Below, piece by piece: positions 16,563 through 24,536 of a stretch of 63,010 nt of DNA. Source of the stretch: Knoellia sp. Soil729. Its GTDB lineage: Bacteria; Actinomycetota; Actinomycetes; Actinomycetales; Dermatophilaceae. The translations under genes and the position numbers were made by a program. Each line of letters starts with the position of its first letter. Positions within the stretch are counted from its first letter, which is position 1. The stretch covers positions 1,045,546 to 1,108,555 of the forward strand of contig NZ_LMSA01000002.1 of assembly GCF_001427985.1 (NCBI RefSeq), in the 5' to 3' direction. Below the pieces are notes generated by a model. It ran no database searches. It had not been told where the DNA came from and worked only from the letters and a program-made list of their open reading frames with translations.

Positions 16563-17984
16563 TCACTTGACCTCGACCTTCTTGACGGACGAGTCGTTGG
16601 CCACCTTGTCGGTGATCTTCTGCAGCTGGTCGGTCAGCTTGGCTGCGTCGATCTGGCCCGAGAGGAAGGCGTTCCACGGCACCAACATGTCCTGGTTGGT
16701 GCCGTAGATGTCGACGAAGTTCCAGGTGAAGACGTTGTCGCCGGCGTCCTTGAGCATCTTGCCCTGCGACTGCAGCGCCGTGGAGCCGAAGCCGTCCTCG
16801 GGGACGGTGTCCTTGACGATGGTCGGCGACAGCTTCGTCTTGGCGAAGTTCGTCGCGGCCTCCTTGGAGAGCATCGTGCGGAGCAGCTCCTTGCCACCGG
16901 CGGCGTTCTTGGCCTTGCTCGGGACGATGTAGGGCTCACCGGCCGCCGAGTGCAGGGCCTCGTAGGGCATCTTCGAGCCCGAGGTGAGCGTCATCTCGGG
17001 GGCGCCCATCATCTTGAAGCCCTCCTTGGTCTGCTTCTTCATCTCGTTCTCGATCCACGAGCCCGAGGGGTAGAGCAGGGCGGCCTGGTCGTTGCTCCAC
17101 TGGGCCTGCGCGGCGGTGAACTGCGTCCCACCGCCACCGGGCTTCATGTAGCCCTTCTGGACGATCGTCTCGAGGGCCTTGAAAACGCCCTGGATGGCCG
17201 GCTTGGACCAGCACTTGGCCTCGAGGTTCTCGAGGGCGAGGCGCACCTCGTCGCCGCCCTCCTTGATGGCCGAGGCGATGGCCAGGGTCTGGTAGTAGGT
17301 CGCGGCCTCCTTGCCCCAGAGCATGAGGAACTTGCCCTTCTCCTTGGCCTTGGCGCCGAGCGCGATGGCCTCGTCCCAGGTCTTGGGGGGCGTCCAGCCG
17401 TTCTGCTCGAACAGCGACGCGGAGTACCAGATGGCATAGACGGTCTGGACGTAGTTGATGGCGACGAGCTTGCCGTTGATCGTGCCCGGTGCCTCGACCC
17501 CCGGGTAGAGCGTGTCGGAGATCGTCGTGCCCTCGAGGTTCTTGGCGGCGAAGACCTCCTTGAGGTCCTCGAGCTGGTCGGCGATGGTGTTGAGGCCGAT
17601 CGAGTTGGCGCCCGAGTTGTCGATGAGGTCCGGCGGGTTGCCACCGACGAAGCGCGGCTGGAGCTCCTGCGCGATCTGGGTCGAGGGCTTGACGGAGAAG
17701 GTGCTGCCGGCGTGGTTCTTCTGCGCCACGTCCGCGGCGAAGGTCACGTAGTCGAAGCCGTAGCCACCGTTGAAGATGACCGCCTCGACGGTCGCCTTCT
17801 CGGCCATGCCGAACGGGTTCTTGTCGTTCTTCTCGCCACCTGCCGCGGGGCTGCTGCTCGACGTGTCGTCCGAGCCGCCACCCGTGGCGCAACCCGCGAG
17901 GGCCAGCGCCGGAATGGCGACACCCCCGGCCATCGCCAGTCGAAGAATCGAGCGCCGATCCACCTGCTTGCCTGGAGGGTTCAT
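16563..17984 (-). CDS. Sugar ABC transporter substrate-binding lipoprotein (CUT1 family)
   Basis: The 473-residue lipoprotein has an RR-containing signal (DRRSILRLAMAGG) and the lipobox LALAGC, so the mature protein is lipid-anchored outside the membrane. A Gly/Ser/Asp linker then leads to a type I extracellular solute-binding domain (DVAQKNHAGSTFSVKPSTQ, later LPYPSG-like and WNAFLSGQID segments). ATG 17984 is preceded by AGGAAG. It is the first gene of the operon with two permeases and the deacetylase. The ligand is probably an amino sugar or a glycan containing one, judging from the neighbouring enzymes. Confidence 0.92.
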   Translation of the reverse strand: MNPPGKQVDRRSILRLAMAGGVAIPALALAGCATGGGSDDTSSSSPAAGGEKNDKNPFGMAEKATVEAVIFNGGYGFDYVTFAADVAQKNHAGSTFSVKPSTQIAQELQPRFVGGNPPDLIDNSGANSIGLNTIADQLEDLKEVFAAKNLEGTTISDTLYPGVEAPGTINGKLVAINYVQTVYAIWYSASLFEQNGWTPPKTWDEAIALGAKAKEKGKFLMLWGKEAATYYQTLAIASAIKEGGDEVRLALENLEAKCWSKPAIQGVFKALETIVQKGYMKPGGGGTQFTAAQAQWSNDQAALLYPSGSWIENEMKKQTKEGFKMMGAPEMTLTSGSKMPYEALHSAAGEPYIVPSKAKNAAGGKELLRTMLSKEAATNFAKTKLSPTIVKDTVPEDGFGSTALQSQGKMLKDAGDNVFTWNFVDIYGTNQDMLVPWNAFLSGQIDAAKLTDQLQKITDKVANDSSVKKVEVK

Positions 17985-18035
17985 CCACTTCCTACTTCCG
18001 GGTCCCGGGCGCAGCACAGACCGCCCGTCATTGGG

Positions 18036-18048
18036 CAACACAGTGTTG
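18036..18048. promoter_or_regulatory. Palindromic operator candidate in the ABC operon promoter
   Basis: CAACACAGTGTTG is a perfect 13-bp palindrome 52 bp upstream of the binding-protein start and just downstream of the putative -10. It is well placed for a repressor. The regulator could be the DeoR protein at 20635-21444 or a LacI-type protein outside the window. Confidence 0.5.
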
Positions 18049-18066
18049 ATGTGTCGTGATCGCCAT

Positions 18067-18095
18067 ATCGTGCTGCGCGTGATCGATTGTGTCAA
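18067..18095 (-). promoter_or_regulatory. Putative sigma-70-type promoter of the sugar ABC operon
   Basis: On the minus strand TTGACA (18095-18090) is followed after 17 nt by CACGAT (18072-18067), or after 19 nt by CGATAT. The -35 is consensus, the -10 is weak. It would start transcription near 18060. Confidence 0.45.
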
Positions 18096-18122
18096 GGATC
18101 TCGACCGAAGCACTCACAATCG
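18084..18122. promoter_or_regulatory. Inverted repeat around the -35 of the ABC operon
   Basis: CGATTGTG at 18084-18091 and CACAATCG at 18115-18122 are exact complements 23 bp apart. The word CGTGATCG also occurs at 18055-18062 and 18078-18085, 23 bp apart. This arrangement in the divergent control region suggests binding by a dimeric or tetrameric regulator. Confidence 0.4.
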
Positions 18123-18235
18123 AGCACTATGAGGGCATGGCTCATCCCCCAACCGCCCACGCACGGCGCATCACCCTGTCCCTGATCGGCACGCTACCGG
18201 GCCAAGCGAGCCCCGTGGCGGCACTTGCGCCAGTG

Positions 18236-18250
18236 CGTGAAAATATCACG
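18236..18250. promoter_or_regulatory. Inverted repeat upstream of the DUF5107 gene
   Basis: CGTGAAAATATCACG has 5-bp arms around an AT-rich 5-bp centre, CRP-like in shape (TGA-N5-TCA). It ends 30 bp before the ATG at 18281 and is one of the few AT-rich spots in the region. Confidence 0.4.
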
Positions 18251-18280
18251 GCCAGAGTGAGCGATGCGGCACCTTCTGAC

Positions 18281-20128
18281 ATGAAAGTCCGGATGGCGCA
18301 TGGACGGCTCTCCTCGCCCCTGCCCTACGGCGTCGTCAGCGACTACGACCGCTGTGACCGCCACCTCGAGCTGCCGGCCATCGAGCTGAGCAACGAGCAC
18401 CTCAGCGCGACGATCCTGCCCTCCCACGGCGGGCGGGTGTGGTCGCTCCAGGCGCAGGAGGACGGTCGCGACCTCGTCCACCGCAACGCCCGCCTGCGCT
18501 GGGCCAACTTCGGCCTGACCGACGCCTGGTTCGCCGGGGGCATCGAGTGGAACCTGGGCTCGACCGGTCACTCGGCGATGTCCAACCTGCCCATGCACAG
18601 CGCCATCCTCGACACGCCCCTGGGGCCGGTGGTGCGCCTGTGGGAGTGGGAGCGCACCCGCGACCTCGTCCTCCAGGTCGACCTGTGGCTCAGCGGTGCA
18701 CGGCTCATGGCGTCGACGCGGGTCCTCAACCCCGACCCGGAACCCAAGCCGCTGTACTACTGGACCAACGTCGCTGTGCCCGAGACCGCCGGCACGCGCG
18801 TGCTCGTGCCGGCGGACTCGGCGTGGCGCACCGACTACGAGGGCACGCTCGAACGGGTGCCCGTTCCCTTCCCGGACGGCTCGGTGGACGTCAGTGTCCC
18901 CAGCGCCAGCCGGTATGCCGCGGACTACTTCTTCGAGGTCGCGCACCAGCAGGGTCGGCTCGTCTGCGCGGTGGAGCCCGACGGCCACGGGCTGGCGCAG
19001 ACCTCGACCGATGCCCTGCACGGCCGCAAGCTCTTCCTGTGGGGCAACGGTCCGGGAGGCCAGCGGTGGCAGGACTGGCTCGGCGAGCCGGGGAGCCGCT
19101 ACCTCGAGATCCAGGCGGGGGTGTGCCCGACCCAGCTCGAGCACGACGTCCTCGACGCGAGCGCCGAGCGGACGTGGACCGAGGCGTTCCTGCCCCTCGA
19201 CCTCGACCCGGGCGTGGTCGGAGCCGACTACGAGACCGCGACCTTGGCTGCGCGCACGTCCGTCCACGAGGCGGCATCGCCGCAGTGGCTGGCCGAGGTG
19301 CACGAGCAGTGGCGCCGAGAGGTGGCCGACCTCGCTCCCGGGGAGCTGGTCGCCACCGGGTCCGGCTGGGGGCGAGCGGAGCTCGCGCTGCGGGGGGCCG
19401 ACCAGCCGCTCGCCATGCCGTTCCCGGAGGTGGAGGACGAGAGCCGGCCCCTGCTGCAGCTGGCCCTGAGCGGGAACCGCTCCGGGCTCGACGACCTGCC
19501 TGCCGACTCCCCGCTGCTGCCGGTCATCTCGGACCGGTGGACAGCCGCACTGGCCGCGTGCGAGGACGCCGAGGGTGCGGACGGCTCCGGCTCACGAGAC
19601 CCCAGCCCTCGAGGCCCCGGCTCTCGAGGCCCCGGCTGGTGGGTGCCGTATGCGCTGGCCACGGCACGCCACCTCAAGGGCGACCGCGAAGGGGCGCGTG
19701 CGGCATACCGGACAAGCTGTGAACGGCACCCGAACGCCGGGTCGCTGCGTGGGCTCGCGCTGCTGGCCGAGCACCCCGCGGAGCGGGCGGAGCTCTACCG
19801 GCAGGCCTTCGCGCTCGCCCCTGACGACCGTCGCCTGGCGGTGGAGCTCCTCACGTCAGGGCGCGAGGCGGGGCATCCGGACGAGGTGGTGGCGACGGTC
19901 GGCGACCTGCCCGAGGCGGTGCGCTCCCACGGCCGCATCCAGCTGCTGCTCGCGCAGGCTCTTGCCTCCCTGGGCGAGGACGACGCGGCGCTGCAGGTCC
20001 TCACGGACCTCGAGGTGCCGGACCTGGCCGAGGGCGATCAGGCCCTGTCGGACCTCTGGACGCAGCTGCGCCCGGGCGAGCCCGTGCCGGCGCGGCTGGA
20101 CTTCCGGATGGCGGTCACTCCGCAGTGA
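18281..20128 (+). CDS. DUF5107 domain protein with C-terminal TPR-like region
   Basis: The protein is 615 residues from the ATG at 18281. Residues about 30-320 match the DUF5107 fold, related to aldose-1-epimerase/galactose mutarotase-like beta-sandwiches (LSATILPSHGGRVWSL, FGLTDAWFAGGIEWNLG, KPLYYWTNVAVPE). A Pro/Gly/Ser linker coded by a short CTCGAGGCCCCGGCT tandem (near 19606-19637) then leads to helical TPR-like repeats. No signal peptide is seen. The frame stays open back to 18089, but the inverted repeat at 18236 favours the later start. Position beside the sugar importer suggests intracellular sugar or oligosaccharide processing; no catalytic activity is known for the family. Its end overlaps the convergent peroxidase gene by 14 nt. 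Confidence 0.78.
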   Translation: MKVRMAHGRLSSPLPYGVVSDYDRCDRHLELPAIELSNEHLSATILPSHGGRVWSLQAQEDGRDLVHRNARLRWANFGLTDAWFAGGIEWNLGSTGHSAMSNLPMHSAILDTPLGPVVRLWEWERTRDLVLQVDLWLSGARLMASTRVLNPDPEPKPLYYWTNVAVPETAGTRVLVPADSAWRTDYEGTLERVPVPFPDGSVDVSVPSASRYAADYFFEVAHQQGRLVCAVEPDGHGLAQTSTDALHGRKLFLWGNGPGGQRWQDWLGEPGSRYLEIQAGVCPTQLEHDVLDASAERTWTEAFLPLDLDPGVVGADYETATLAARTSVHEAASPQWLAEVHEQWRREVADLAPGELVATGSGWGRAELALRGADQPLAMPFPEVEDESRPLLQLALSGNRSGLDDLPADSPLLPVISDRWTAALAACEDAEGADGSGSRDPSPRGPGSRGPGWWVPYALATARHLKGDREGARAAYRTSCERHPNAGSLRGLALLAEHPAERAELYRQAFALAPDDRRLAVELLTSGREAGHPDEVVATVGDLPEAVRSHGRIQLLLAQALASLGEDDAALQVLTDLEVPDLAEGDQALSDLWTQLRPGEPVPARLDFRMAVTPQ

Positions 20129-20612
20129 CGGCCAGGGCCTTCTCGATGTCGTCGGTGAGGGACTCCGGCGTCGTCGTGGGGGCATAGCGGTCGAGAACCT
20201 TGCCGTCGCGCCCGACGAGGAACTTGGTGAAGTTCCACTTGATCTTGCTGCCGAGCATGCCGCCCTTCTCCTGGCGCAGCCACTGGAAGAGCGGGTGGGC
20301 ATCGTCGCCGTTGACGTCGACCTTGTCGAACATCGGGAAGCTCACGCCGTAGTTGCGCTGGCAGAACTCACCGATCTCGGCGGCCTCACCCGGCTCCTGG
20401 CCACCGAACTGGTTGCACGGGAAGCCGAGGACGACCAGACCCTTGTCCTGGTGCTCCTGCCAGAGCTTCTCGAGGCCCTCGAACTGGGGGGTGAACCCGC
20501 ACTCGGAGGCGGTGTTGACGACGAGGACGACCTTGCCGGCGTAGGCGCTCAGGTCCTGCGGCTCCCCGGCCAGGGTCGTGGCGGAGAAGTCGGACAGCGT
20601 GGTGTCAGTCAT
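20115..20612 (-). CDS. Glutathione peroxidase family thiol peroxidase
   Basis: The 165-residue protein has the peroxidatic Cys at about residue 38 in VVNTASECGFTPQ, the Gln/Trp partners (GFPCNQFGGQEPG and IKWNFTKFLV), and a possible resolving Cys in GFPCNQF. Actinobacteria lack glutathione, so it probably uses thioredoxin or mycothiol-linked reductants. Cytoplasmic, no signal peptide. It overlaps the DUF5107 gene by 14 nt tail to tail. Confidence 0.92.
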   Translation of the reverse strand: MTDTTLSDFSATTLAGEPQDLSAYAGKVVLVVNTASECGFTPQFEGLEKLWQEHQDKGLVVLGFPCNQFGGQEPGEAAEIGEFCQRNYGVSFPMFDKVDVNGDDAHPLFQWLRQEKGGMLGSKIKWNFTKFLVGRDGKVLDRYAPTTTPESLTDDIEKALAVTAE

Positions 20613-20634
20613 GGACGAAGCGTAGTTCGACGCG

Positions 20635-21444
20635 TCAGACGCAGTGGACGGTGGCTCCGGCAGCGCGCAGGTCCGCGACTCGAGGGTCGGCGTCTGCCGC
20701 CGTCGTCACGACGTGGGTCAGCTGGGAGGCCTCGCAGATCTGGGTGAACGCGCGCTCCCCCAGCTTGGGCTCGGCCGCCACGACGATGACCTCGCGGGCA
20801 CGCTCCACCATCATTCGCGAGACCGCGGCCTCGTCCTCGTGGTGGCAGGTCGCGCCCTCGTGGGCGGACAGGGCGTTGACGCCGAGGATCGCGACGTCGA
20901 TCCACAGCTGGCTGAGGCCGGCGGTCGCGAGGGGACCGGTCACCTCGTAGGACTCCGGTCGCGGGATCCCCCCGAGACTCACGCACCGCACGTCCCGGCG
21001 CAGCACCGCCTCGACCGCGATGTTGAGCGCACTCGTGACGAGGGTGAGGCCGCGCGAGCTGAGGTCGTCGCGGGCGGTGAGGCTGCGCGCGACGGTCGTG
21101 GTCGTCGTCCCACCGTTCATCGCGACCACGGTGCCCGGCGCGACGAGGGCCACCGTCGCGGCGGCGATGCGGTCGAGCCCCGAGTCGTTCTGGCTGGCCC
21201 GGTAGCGGTAGGGCAGCTCGTAGGCGACCGAGGTCGCGACCACCCCACCGTGGTTGCGCGTCACGAGCTGGCGGCGGGCGAGCTCGGCGAAGTCGCGCCG
21301 GATGGTCGCCTCCGAGACCTCGAGGTTCTCGGCGGCCCCGGTCACGCTGAGCCGGCCTTCGGTGGCCAGCAGGTCCAGGATCGCGGACAACCGGGCAGCG
21401 CGCTGACGCGGCGCCTCGGCGGTCGCCGGGGTGGTGGGGGGCAT
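20635..21444 (-). CDS. DeoR/GlpR family transcriptional regulator of the amino-sugar genes
   Basis: The 269-residue regulator has an N-terminal DeoR helix-turn-helix (RLSVTGAAENLEVSEATIRR at about 32-51) and a C-terminal DeoRC sugar-phosphate sensor (GTVVAMNGGTTTTTVAR, GVNALSAHEGAT). It is divergent from the SIS isomerase-aldolase operon, with a 136-bp shared control region. It corresponds in type to AgaR of GalNAc loci, which is released by phosphorylated sugars. Starts at ATG 21444. Confidence 0.88.
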   Translation of the reverse strand: MPPTTPATAEAPRQRAARLSAILDLLATEGRLSVTGAAENLEVSEATIRRDFAELARRQLVTRNHGGVVATSVAYELPYRYRASQNDSGLDRIAAATVALVAPGTVVAMNGGTTTTTVARSLTARDDLSSRGLTLVTSALNIAVEAVLRRDVRCVSLGGIPRPESYEVTGPLATAGLSQLWIDVAILGVNALSAHEGATCHHEDEAAVSRMMVERAREVIVVAAEPKLGERAFTQICEASQLTHVVTTAADADPRVADLRAAGATVHCV

Positions 21445-21580
21445 GGCTGGACTGTAGCGCGCACTTCACGCAAGATCGAGGGCTTGTGATGAATGACTTT
21501 GCTCACTTAGTCTTTGAGTCGGTCAGTATCAATCATCCTCCTTGCGTGCGCTGTGGCCACGCCCTTTCGAAGGACCTTCG
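21445..21580. promoter_or_regulatory. Divergent control region of the DeoR and isomerase-aldolase genes
   Basis: This 136-bp gap is the most AT-rich part of the locus. It carries imperfect direct repeats of CTTTG (ATGACTTTGCTCAC then TAGTCTTTGAGTCGG), the kind of repeated element DeoR proteins bind. AAGGACC at about 21570-21576 is the ribosome site for the isomerase. No promoter hexamers are assigned. Confidence 0.45.
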
Positions 21581-22477
21581 ATGACATTCCTCGAGCAGGA
21601 GATCGCCACCCAACCAGACGACTGGGCCGCCGTGGTCGAGCGTCTCCCGGAGGTCTCCGACCTCCTGCCGAGGGCGGGTGAGCGCGTCGCCACCATCGGC
21701 TGCGGCACATCGTGGTTCATGGGGCAGGCGTATGCCGGCCTGCGCGAGTCCCTGGGTCAGGGCGTCACCGACGCGTTCGCGGCGAGCGAGCACCAGCTCG
21801 CCCGGGGCTACGACCGGGTCGTCGTCATCACCCGCTCCGGCACGACGAGCGAGGTGATCGAGGTTGTCGAGCAGCTCAAGGCCGCGGGCACGCCCCACGT
21901 CGCCCTGGTCGCGACCGCGGGCACGGCCGTCCCCGAGGCCGCGGAGTCGACGATCCTGCTGCCCGAGGTCGACGAGCAGTCGGTGGTCCAGACCCGCTTC
22001 GCCACAACCGTTCTCGCGCTGCTGCGTGCCTCCCTCGGGGAGTCGATGGAGCAGGCGATCGCCGACGCACGTGAGGTGCTGGCGGAGCCGGACGACACGG
22101 CATACGCAGGCATGTTCGACGCGGAGCAGGTCACCTTCCTGGGCCGCGGATGGACCACCGGCCTGGCCAACGAGGCAGCGCTCAAGCTGCGCGAGTCGGT
22201 GCAGTTCTGGGCCGAGGCCTACCCGGCGATGGAGTACCGCCACGGCCCCATCAGCATCGCTGCGCCGGGCCGCGTCACGTGGGCGATCGGTGAGGTGCCC
22301 GAGGGACTGCCCGAGCAGGTGCGGGCCACCGGTGGGCACTTCGAGCACCGCGACATCGACCCGATGGCCGAGCTCGTGCGCCTGCATCGCTACTGCCTCG
22401 CGCGCGCCGAGGCCGCCGGCATCAACCCCGACGAGCCCCGCAACCTCACCCGCTCGATCATCCTCGACGACGCCTGA
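21581..22477 (+). CDS. SIS-domain sugar-phosphate isomerase/deaminase (AgaS-like)
   Basis: The 298-residue protein has two SIS (sugar isomerase) domains. The first has ATIGCGTSWFMGQA and VVITRSGTTSEVIEV; the second has TFLGRGWTTGLANEAALKLR and the catalytic-type AMEYRHGPIS. It resembles the AgaS/GlmS-isomerase group. In this context it most likely converts galactosamine-6-P to tagatose-6-P with loss of ammonia. ATG 21581 follows AAGGACC. Its stop overlaps the aldolase start by one nucleotide. A glucosamine-6-P deaminase role is the alternative. Confidence 0.85.
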   Translation: MTFLEQEIATQPDDWAAVVERLPEVSDLLPRAGERVATIGCGTSWFMGQAYAGLRESLGQGVTDAFAASEHQLARGYDRVVVITRSGTTSEVIEVVEQLKAAGTPHVALVATAGTAVPEAAESTILLPEVDEQSVVQTRFATTVLALLRASLGESMEQAIADAREVLAEPDDTAYAGMFDAEQVTFLGRGWTTGLANEAALKLRESVQFWAEAYPAMEYRHGPISIAAPGRVTWAIGEVPEGLPEQVRATGGHFEHRDIDPMAELVRLHRYCLARAEAAGINPDEPRNLTRSIILDDA

Positions 22478-23310
22478 TGACCCTCTCGCCGCTCGCGCCG
22501 CTCCTGGCGCAGGCGCGCTCGGCCGGCCGGGCCCTCGCCGCGTTCAACGTCATCCAGATCGAACATGCCGAGGCGTATGCCGTTGCAGCAGAACGCGCGT
22601 CGCTGCCGGTCGTCATGCAGATCAGTGAGAACTGCGTGCGCTACCACGGCAGCCTGCGGCCCATTGCTGCTGCAACGCTGGCGATCGCGCAGGCCTGCTC
22701 GCAGCCGGTCGTCGTGCACCTCGACCACGCGGAGGACGTCGCGCTCGTCGACGAGGCGGTGCGCCTCGGCCTCACCTCGGTGATGTTCGACGGGTCGAAG
22801 CTTCCCGACGACGACAACCGTGAGGCGACCCGTCGCGTCGTCGCGCAGTGCCACGCAGCGGGGATCAGCGTCGAGGCCGAGCTCGGTGAGGTCGGCGGCA
22901 AGGACGGCGTCCATGCGCCGGGGGTGCGCACGGACCCGGGCGATGCGGAGCGGTTCGTCGCCGACACCGGGGTGGACGCGCTGGCCGTGGCCGTCGGCAG
23001 CTCGCACGCGATGACCGAGCGCAGCGCCGTCCTCGACGACGACCTCATCGCCGCGATCGCGGCCCGGGTCCCGGTGCCCCTGGTGCTGCACGGCTCGAGC
23101 GGGGTCCCGGACGAGGGGCTCGTCTCCGCCGTGGCCGCGGGCATGACCAAGGTCAACATCGCGACCCACCTCAACCAGGTGTGGACGCAGGCGATGGTGC
23201 GCCGGCTCGAGGAGTCCCCGACGGTTGACACCCGCACCTACCTGGGGGCGGCACGTGGGGCCGTGGCCGACGAGGCCGAGCGGCTCCTGCGCCTCCTCGC
23301 CCCCAGCTGA
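22477..23310 (+). CDS. Class II ketose-bisphosphate aldolase (tagatose/fructose-bisphosphate, GatY/KbaY type)
   Basis: The 277-residue zinc aldolase has AAFNVIQIEHAEA, the zinc site HLDHAED, the Glu/Gly loop ELGEVGGKDG, AVAVGSSHAMTE, and the phosphate-binding HGSSG and VNIATHLNQ. It cleaves tagatose- or fructose-1,6-bisphosphate to triose phosphates. Short class II length and neighbours favour tagatose-1,6-bisphosphate. Coupled to the isomerase by TGATG at 22475-22479. Downstream lie the 88-bp palindromic repeats. Confidence 0.88.
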   Translation: MTLSPLAPLLAQARSAGRALAAFNVIQIEHAEAYAVAAERASLPVVMQISENCVRYHGSLRPIAAATLAIAQACSQPVVVHLDHAEDVALVDEAVRLGLTSVMFDGSKLPDDDNREATRRVVAQCHAAGISVEAELGEVGGKDGVHAPGVRTDPGDAERFVADTGVDALAVAVGSSHAMTERSAVLDDDLIAAIAARVPVPLVLHGSSGVPDEGLVSAVAAGMTKVNIATHLNQVWTQAMVRRLEESPTVDTRTYLGAARGAVADEAERLLRLLAPS

Positions 23311-23352
23311 TCACGAGACCGACTGCGACCTCATCGGCCACAGACGGACAGG

Positions 23353-23610
23353 TGAGGAATGTTCCGGTGCGTGCGTTTGCGACGAAGGAGCAACTGAGCG
23401 CGCATCGGGACATTCCTCACCGGCAAGGACTCAGGCGCGATGGTGAGTGTTCCGGTGCGTGCGTTTGCGACGAAGGAGCAACTGAGCGCGCACCGGGACA
23501 TTCCTCACCGGCAAGGACTCAGGCGCGATGGTGAGTGTTCCGGTGCGTGAGTTTGCGACGAAGGAGCAACTGAGCGCGCACCGGAACATTCCTCACCGGC
23601 AAGGACTCAG
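23353..23610. repeat. Tandem array of three 88-bp palindromic units
   Basis: Three copies with an exact 88-bp period (GTTCCGGTGC starts at 23361, 23449 and 23537) fill the gap between the converging aldolase and PfkB genes. Each unit has long inverted arms (GTGAG..TGTTCCGGTGCG and CGCACCGGAACATTCCTCAC) around a loop that contains a smaller stem (TTGC..GCAA), then a spacer CGGCAAGGACTCAGGCG. Copies differ at only a few positions; copies 2 and 3 lack three bases in the left arm. The last spacer contains the PfkB stop codon (23607-23609), so the array seems to come from triplication of that gene's 3' end and terminator. Confidence 0.9.
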
Positions 23611-24536
23611 GCGAGCTCGGTGACGACGATGTCGTCGAAGAGGGCGTCGACATCGGTGCGGTCGATGACGCCCGCGACGGTCTGGCGCACCGCGGCCGCG
23701 GACCAGGCCACGCCGACCCTCAGCACCGCGGGCCAGTCGACCTCGTCACGCGCGACCCCGTCGAGGCCAGCCGTGATGGCTGCGGTGAGGGCGTCACCCG
23801 CTCCCGTGGCGTTGCCGACTCCCGGCGTGCCCGGCCGGGCTTCGATGACCCGGCCCGTCGCGGTGACGAGGACGATCCCCTCCGGACCCCGGGACACGAT
23901 CGCGGCCCAGGCACCCTGGCCCACCAGCAGGCGTGCGGCCTCGGTCGGGTCCTCGGCACCCGTCATGGACGCAGCCTCCGAGGCGTTGGGCTTGACCAGG
24001 GCCGGGATGGCGGCGAGGACCTCGCGCACCCAGCGACCCCGGCCATCGACGACGAGCTCCGCCCCGGCATCCGCCGCAGCCCTGCACAGGGAGACGATCG
24101 CATCGGCCGGGGTGCCCGGGGGCAGGCTGCCCGAGATCGCGAGGACGTCGCCGGGGCGGGCGGTGTCACGCACGATGCCGACGATGTCGTCCCACACCTG
24201 CTGCGGCTGGGACTCACCCTGCTCGTTGAGGACCGTCGCGAGACCGTCGGTGCTGAAGACGGCCACCGACCGTCGCAGAGGCACAGGAGTGTCGACCATC
24301 CTCAGGCGGATACCGCGCTGGGCGGTGTCCTCGGCGAAGAAGGCCCGGTCCCCGTCACCCACCGGCGCGATGGCCACGTGCTCGACCTCCATGCAGGCGA
24401 GGACGCCGGCCACGTTGAGCCCCTTCCCCCCTGCGTGGGTGCCGGTGACGGACACCCGGTGGCTCTCGCCCACGTGCAGGCGCGGCACGGCATACGTGAT
24501 GTCGCGTGCCGGGTTGGGGGTCAGGGTGAGGATCAC
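23607..24536 (-). CDS. PfkB family hexose-phosphate kinase (tagatose-6-P kinase/1-phosphofructokinase type)
   Basis: The 309-residue ribokinase-fold kinase begins VILTLTPNPARDITY, typical of the 1-phosphofructokinase/LacC branch. It has the GGKGLNVAGVLA substrate loop and the C-terminal GVGNATGAGDALTAAI anion hole with the catalytic Asp. In this cluster it should phosphorylate tagatose-6-P to the 1,6-bisphosphate for the class II aldolase; 1-phosphofructokinase activity cannot be excluded. The GTG at 24536 overlaps the ROK gene stop (GTGA). Its stop lies inside the last copy of the 88-bp repeat. Confidence 0.87.
   Translation of the reverse strand: MILTLTPNPARDITYAVPRLHVGESHRVSVTGTHAGGKGLNVAGVLACMEVEHVAIAPVGDGDRAFFAEDTAQRGIRLRMVDTPVPLRRSVAVFSTDGLATVLNEQGESQPQQVWDDIVGIVRDTARPGDVLAISGSLPPGTPADAIVSLCRAAADAGAELVVDGRGRWVREVLAAIPALVKPNASEAASMTGAEDPTEAARLLVGQGAWAAIVSRGPEGIVLVTATGRVIEARPGTPGVGNATGAGDALTAAITAGLDGVARDEVDWPAVLRVGVAWSAAAVRQTVAGVIDRTDVDALFDDIVVTELA

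Noticed and set aside
23353-23610. The 88-bp tandem units as a CRISPR array
   Set aside because: There are only three units, the whole 88 bp is repeated with no unique spacers, and no cas genes are present.
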